Assembly: GCA_025457845.1 (NCBI GenBank)
Contig: JALOTO010000048.1
Coordinates: forward strand, 1 to 9,152
DNA from: Thermoplasmata archaeon
Lineage (GTDB): Archaea > Thermoplasmatota > Thermoplasmata > UBA10834
Reading direction: 5' to 3'
Length of the DNA stretch: 9,152 bases
Shown here: in pieces, positions 5,682 through 9,152 of the stretch
Layout of the letters: each line of letters opens with the position of its first letter
How positions within the stretch are numbered: the stretch's first letter is position 1
The notes under the pieces: generated by a model
The model's database searches: none
Seen by the model: the letters and a program-made list of their open reading frames with translations, nothing else
What the model was told of the DNA's origin: nothing
Position numbers and translations under genes: made by a program

Positions 5682-6434
5682 GTGGTCAGAGGCTTCAGGT
5701 GCGGCGACAGATACGAGGTGTTCCCAGGAGGGGCGGTGATGGTCAGGGACGAGGACGTCATGGTCGTCTCCGACCTGCACCTCGGGTGCGAGGCCGCTCT
5801 CGAATCCGAGGGGCTCAGCCTCCCGCGGGTCCAGACCCGCAGCATCGAGGCCACCCTCCGTTCGCTCCTGGAGTCCGTGAGGCCCGGGCGGCTGGTGGTC
5901 GCGGGCGACCTCAAGCACAACTTCTCGAGGAATCTGACGCAGGAATGGGAGGATGTCACGCGGTTCGTGAGGTCGGTCGCGAAGTCCGTGGATCTGGAGG
6001 TCGTCAAGGGGAACCACGACAACTACCTCGTGACTATACTGCGCGAGTCGGGCATCGACCTCTGCGCCGAGACCTCCGCCGGGGACGTGCGGATCGTGCA
6101 CGGGCATCATGGCGGTCCAGTGATTGGCCCGACCGTGTTGGGTCACATCCATCCCGCGCTGGCGGTGAAGGACAGCGTCGGAGGCACCGTCAAGGTCCAA
6201 TGCCACCTCCACGACCGCGATAGGGACATCCTGGTCCTGCCGGCCATGAGCCTGGTGGCAGGCGGGGTCGACGTCGTCCACCAGGATTCCTCCGACTCGA
6301 TCTCTCCGATGCTGGAGGAGACCGGCCTGGGCCCGTTCAGGCCAGTCGTGGCCACCAGTAACCAGGTCCTGAGGTTCCCTGAGATTTCGAAAATGAGAGA
6401 GGCTGAAGAGGTTTGGCGGAAAGGTCTCAGATGA
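5682..6434 (+). CDS. MJ0037-type metallophosphoesterase, SbcD/Mre11-related
   Basis: This is a 250-residue calcineurin-like phosphoesterase. The dinuclear-metal motifs are complete: SDLHLG (30-35, D31 and H33), GDLKHNF (75-81, D76), GNHDN (110-114, N111 and H112), HGHHG (140-144) and GHIHP (154-158). The short size, without the capping domain of full Mre11/SbcD, and the DLKHNF form of motif II fit the archaeal MJ0037 group, described as SbcD/Mre11-related and often found beside a large helicase, although no helicase is visible here. A nuclease or phosphodiesterase function is expected; the substrate is unknown. The GTG at 5682 was chosen because the catalytic core begins at once and GTTATC (5653-5658) lies about 26 bases upstream. 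A TTG at 5652 would add ten residues. The gene is divergent from the exonuclease operon and overlaps the end of the convergent channel gene by eight bases. Confidence 0.9.
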   Translation: MVRGFRCGDRYEVFPGGAVMVRDEDVMVVSDLHLGCEAALESEGLSLPRVQTRSIEATLRSLLESVRPGRLVVAGDLKHNFSRNLTQEWEDVTRFVRSVAKSVDLEVVKGNHDNYLVTILRESGIDLCAETSAGDVRIVHGHHGGPVIGPTVLGHIHPALAVKDSVGGTVKVQCHLHDRDRDILVLPAMSLVAGGVDVVHQDSSDSISPMLEETGLGPFRPVVATSNQVLRFPEISKMREAEEVWRKGLR

Positions 6435-7047
6435 GCTTCTTCTTCTCCACCTTCACGGGTCTCTTGATGACCTTCCAGGTAGCGCCCTCGACCGCCTTGT
6501 TCGGTATCACGTAGTAGAGGCCGTCCTCGCCCTGGATTCTGGTCTTCCTCATGTCGACGTCCACGACGGTCCCCTTGACCCCAGCGGCTTCGACCACGAA
6601 CCCCGCCCCGAAGTCTTTCTCACCCAGAAGGAACCCGCCGGCGACGAAGTCGCCGAGGACGGTATTCATCGCCATGCCGATGGCCAATGCTATGAACGCA
6701 ATCGAAGCGCCAAGTGCAAGGGCTATCTGAGTCAGCCCGATCATCTCGAGGAATGCCACGATGATCGTGAACAGCATCAGCATGTAGATCGATTTCACGA
6801 GCAATCCGCCGATCTTCTTGTCGATAGGCGCGCGGCCAATCATCGCTGATAGCGCAGAGCGCACGATCCTGACAATGAGCAGTGCCACAATCAGGAATAT
6901 GACCCCGCCGAGCACGAGCACTATCGTGTCCGGTATGCCGTCAATCAGGTTCTCCCGCAGGTTCGTTCCTATGTCCTCGAAGAACTGCACTATTCCGTCT
7001 AGAACTCCCAGGTTCTCACCCCACCCTCGCACACAATAGCGGCACAT
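6427..7047 (-). CDS. Minimal MscS-family mechanosensitive channel
   Basis: From the ATG at 7047 the product has 206 residues, although the frame is open to a GTG at 7104 (225 residues). Three hydrophobic helices lie at about 41-61, 83-103 and 107-131. The third is rich in G and A (ALGASIAFIALAIGMAMN) and leads into VLGDFVAGGFLL, the glycine/alanine-rich pore helix of MscS channels. A beta-domain follows with the family signature GTVVDVDMRKTRI and YYVIPNKAV (about 159-185). The protein stops soon after in a lysine-rich end, so it lacks the large cytoplasmic alpha-beta cage of E. coli MscS. Such channels release solutes on osmotic downshock. ATG 7047 is preferred because the best upstream TATA-like box (7116-7123) predicts transcription starting near 7093, after the GTG. 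In-frame GTGs at 7032 and 6990 are other options. Confidence 0.88.
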   Translation of the reverse strand: MCRYCVRGWGENLGVLDGIVQFFEDIGTNLRENLIDGIPDTIVLVLGGVIFLIVALLIVRIVRSALSAMIGRAPIDKKIGGLLVKSIYMLMLFTIIVAFLEMIGLTQIALALGASIAFIALAIGMAMNTVLGDFVAGGFLLGEKDFGAGFVVEAAGVKGTVVDVDMRKTRIQGEDGLYYVIPNKAVEGATWKVIKRPVKVEKKKLI

Positions 7048-7115
7048 AAACTTGTCCCCAATCGGGCCACATCCTGCCTCCGCTCTTCTGGACGTCTGGC
7101 CCACTGCAGAAAAGA

Positions 7116-7123
7116 CTTATGTA
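7116..7123. promoter_or_regulatory. Probable bidirectional TATA-like element
   Basis: The sequence reads CTTATGTA on the plus strand and TACATAAG on the minus strand, usable in both directions. Plus transcription would start near 7145, before AGGTG at 7148-7152 and the TTG at 7160. Minus transcription would start near 7093, before the channel start at 7047. Confidence 0.4.
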
Positions 7124-7159
7124 CACGCATACTCATGCTAAGGTGCCAGGTGTTTACTC

Positions 7160-8359
7160 TTGCCCCAGGATGTCTATGTAAGCGATGCCGACGTCGAGAT
7201 GTCCAAGGACGTCGAGAGCCTGAGGATCGACAGGCATCTCGTCTCCGACCTGGCGTCGCTGATACCGGGGCGCAGGCGCAAGATGCTCGACAGGATCGAG
7301 GAGCACGGCAGGAAGAACCCCCTCGCCATCGTTCCAGTACTGGCGAAGTACTACGACCACGACAATGTCAAGGTCAGGAACCAGGTCCGGCAGAGCCTGG
7401 TCAGACTCACTCAGTCGGAGCCGGGCGAGGTCGCGCTCATAGAGTGCATGTTCAGCAGGGACGGTTCCATAGCGAACACAGCCGCCTCTGTGCTTGAGGA
7501 GAGGAACTTCAACAGCATGAGCTTCCTTGCGTCCTACAGAGCTGCGAAGAGCCTCGTGATGCAGGCCAGGAAGGCCGGCGTCTTCTCGTCGGATGTGGAA
7601 GAGCTCATGGTCGACTCGATCGAGACATACAAGGAAGGCCGGTTCGACCAGGCAATGACGAACATGATGATGGCGAAGGACCTCCTGGAGGACAGGTTCG
7701 AGTGGCACAGCCATCTGAGGGGCTACATCCAGGACGTCCTGAAGCTGACCCCGATGCTAAGCAGGGGCGGCGTCCAGGTCGACCCCATCCAGGACTCTCT
7801 CAGGAACCTCTCGGATGCAATGCAGAAGAGGGAGTACACGGAGGCCAGGCAGCTCCTCGACCTCAGGAAGCAGGAGACCCGGCTCTGGAAACAGCTCTGG
7901 AGCCTCGACGAGTATCTGACCAAGCGCATTGGCGCCAAGCCCCTGGTCGAGCTCATGGTCCTCAAGGAGGCGGACAAGCGCCTCCTGGATTCGTTCCTGC
8001 GGATGGCGCAGGCGGCGTCCGAGGAGGTCCAGGACAAGAGGCCGGTCGAGGCCCTGAAGATCATCGAGGAGTTCATAGGGGCGGAGGTCTCGGCCGAGTA
8101 CCTGTCCAGGGAGGGCAGGAGGCTCGACACCAAGGATGAGGCCGCTTGGTACGTGATGTGGTGCGTCGGCCTGGGACTCCTGAAGCTGTCAGCACCTCTG
8201 GTTCCCAACCTCTCCGAGGAGTTCTACCAGCAGTACTTCAGGGACCGGGAGGGCGCCCCCAGCATCCACTCGGTCGGCTGGCCGGAACCGTTCAAGGCGC
8301 TCTCCGACTATCCTGGGTCTGTGAAGGCCAGGCCGTCCAAGAAGCTTGAGAAGAAGTGA
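7160..8359 (+). CDS. HEAT-like repeat protein with a class Ia aminoacyl-tRNA synthetase-type anticodon-binding domain and no catalytic domain
   Basis: The product has 399 residues. About 36-118 is a run of amphipathic helices with HEAT-repeat character (NPLAIVPVLAKYYDHDNVKV, then RNQVRQSLVRL). About 120-260 is charged, helical and possibly partly coiled-coil. About 262-377 reads like the anticodon-binding helical bundle of class Ia synthetases (LeuRS/ValRS/IleRS/MetRS): ALKIIEEFIGAEVSAEYLSR (298-317), the hallmark LLKLSAPLVPNLSEEFY (340-356, compare the typical LLxLLAPFxPHxxEExW/Y) and SIHSVGWPE (368-376, compare SIHLAxWPE). No HIGH or KMSKS motif exists anywhere, and there is no room for a Rossmann catalytic domain. 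It could bind tRNA or be a repurposed fold. The TTG at 7160 is supported by AGGTG seven bases upstream (7148-7152); the ATG at 7199 is an alternative. The end lies nine bases from the convergent phosphorylase gene. Gene reality is near certain; the domain reading is from memory of the family. Confidence 0.85.
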   Translation: MPQDVYVSDADVEMSKDVESLRIDRHLVSDLASLIPGRRRKMLDRIEEHGRKNPLAIVPVLAKYYDHDNVKVRNQVRQSLVRLTQSEPGEVALIECMFSRDGSIANTAASVLEERNFNSMSFLASYRAAKSLVMQARKAGVFSSDVEELMVDSIETYKEGRFDQAMTNMMMAKDLLEDRFEWHSHLRGYIQDVLKLTPMLSRGGVQVDPIQDSLRNLSDAMQKREYTEARQLLDLRKQETRLWKQLWSLDEYLTKRIGAKPLVELMVLKEADKRLLDSFLRMAQAASEEVQDKRPVEALKIIEEFIGAEVSAEYLSREGRRLDTKDEAAWYVMWCVGLGLLKLSAPLVPNLSEEFYQQYFRDREGAPSIHSVGWPEPFKALSDYPGSVKARPSKKLEKK

Positions 8360-8368
8360 CCTCCGAGG

Positions 8369-9152
8369 TCAATGGGACGGGGTCCAGAACGGCCCCTTCC
8401 TGCTCTTGTCCCACGAGATGATGGTCCTCATCGCGTCCACGCCCACACCTATGCAGTCCATCATGTTCTGCTCTGCGTCTATTACCTTCTCGGTGGGGTG
8501 CCACGGCACGACATCTGACACGGTGCAGATGGCCCCCGCCCGGAGGCCGAAGAGGCCGCAAAGGGTGAACAGGGTGCCGTTCTCCATCTCGATATTCTTG
8601 ACCCTCATCCTCTTGGCGTCCGCGAGCCGGTCCACCATGAACGATGGCATGTAGCCGTTATGGGACATGGGGGCGACCAGTCCGTCCTTGACTACCTTGT
8701 TCTCGCTGTAGAAGCCGTCGACAGAGAGGCATATCCCCACGTCGAACCTCGCTCTGCCCTTCGATGCTGCGGACACGAGGGCCATGACCATCTCGTGGTT
8801 GGCCACGGCCGGATACTCCTTCCAGGCATAGCTGGCGGTCGTCCCGTCGGCCCGAACCGCGCCGGTGGCGATGACGAAGTCTCCCTTCTCGAGACCGTCC
8901 GCGATGCCGCCGCTGGTGCCGATCCTCAGGAACGTGTGAGCCCCGAGGTTCGAGGCCTCCTCGATGAGTATGGCCGCCGATGGGCCACCTATGCCAGTCG
9001 ATGCCACGGTGACAGGTGTCCCGTCAAGGGACGCGGAGTAGACAGTGTACTCCCTCGCCTGCCGCACCTTCTTGGCGTCCGCCATGGCGGCGGCTATCCG
9101 GGGGACCCGCTCGGGTTCCCCGCAGAGGAAGACGTACTTGGCGATTTCTCCT
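8369..9152 (-). CDS. Nucleoside phosphorylase, uridine-phosphorylase type (5' partial)
   Basis: The frame is open to the window edge, so the true start lies beyond base 9152; 260 residues are visible. The product belongs to the NP-I family, which cleaves nucleosides with phosphate to a free base and ribose 1-phosphate in the cytoplasm. Supporting motifs: CGEPERV (10-16), at the place of the usual GDPxRV phosphate-binding loop; STGIGGPSAA (51-60), a family signature; RIGTSGG (76-82); IEMENGTLF (187-195), with the E-M-E ribose-binding motif; and SDVV (212-215). The order and spacing fit uridine phosphorylase better than AMP- or adenosine-type members, but base preference cannot be fixed by eye. 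The ATG at 9085 is not the start, because the conserved phosphate loop lies upstream of it. Confidence 0.9.
   Translation of the reverse strand, partial: GEIAKYVFLCGEPERVPRIAAAMADAKKVRQAREYTVYSASLDGTPVTVASTGIGGPSAAILIEEASNLGAHTFLRIGTSGGIADGLEKGDFVIATGAVRADGTTASYAWKEYPAVANHEMVMALVSAASKGRARFDVGICLSVDGFYSENKVVKDGLVAPMSHNGYMPSFMVDRLADAKRMRVKNIEMENGTLFTLCGLFGLRAGAICTVSDVVPWHPTEKVIDAEQNMMDCIGVGVDAMRTIISWDKSRKGPFWTPSH

Noticed and set aside
7160..8359. Possibility that this gene is a broken leucyl- or valyl-tRNA synthetase remnant
   Set aside because: The frame is intact over 399 codons, the N-terminal part is a different helical domain rather than a decayed Rossmann fold, and it has its own plausible start signals.
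1..9152. CRISPR arrays, insertion sequences, integrase sites, phage or toxin-antitoxin genes
   Set aside because: No regularly spaced direct repeats, transposase motifs or terminal inverted repeats were seen; the region reads as ordinary chromosome.

Overview
The window is high-G+C archaeal chromosome. The archaeal signals are TATA-like boxes about 26-29 bases before start codons (short-leader or leaderless transcripts), a tRNA-His gene without an encoded CCA, a RecJ/GAN-type DHH nuclease, an MJ0037-type phosphoesterase, a cluster of small CxxC zinc-ribbon proteins, and a surface protein ending in a PEF-CTERM-like tail. Together these fit a Thermoplasmatota-like euryarchaeon. That placement is an inference from gene style; no marker gene in the window proves it.

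Layout. Bases 1-663 (+) hold the C-terminal part of a secreted, membrane-anchored protein. Bases 738-2149 hold three small cysteine-rich proteins (+): a four-ribbon protein with an acidic then basic tail, a three-ribbon paralogue, and a 48-residue protein resembling the cysteine-rich tail of B12-dependent ribonucleotide reductase. A tRNA-His gene on the minus strand sits between the second and third. A compact three-arm palindrome and a TATA-like box precede argF (ornithine carbamoyltransferase, 2222-3163, +), whose end overlaps the end of the next, convergent gene.

Bases 5577-3138 (-) form a tight three-gene operon: a YprB-like RNase H-fold exonuclease, a 48-residue two-helix membrane protein, and a RecJ/GAN-like DHH nuclease. 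Divergent from it is an Mre11/SbcD-related (MJ0037-type) metallophosphoesterase (+, to 6434), so 3.3 kb is devoted to nucleic-acid processing enzymes. A minimal MscS-type channel (-, 6427-7047) follows. A probable bidirectional promoter separates it from a 399-residue protein (+, 7160-8359) that joins a HEAT-like helical N-terminus to what reads as a class Ia aminoacyl-tRNA synthetase anticodon-binding domain, with no catalytic domain. The window ends in a nucleoside (uridine-type) phosphorylase (-, 8369 to the edge), whose N-terminus is cut off.

The most unusual items are the synthetase-like fusion without a catalytic domain, the free-standing ribonucleotide-reductase-tail-like miniprotein, the small membrane protein embedded in the nuclease operon, and the switch-like palindrome before argF. 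No mobile element, CRISPR array or phage gene was seen.
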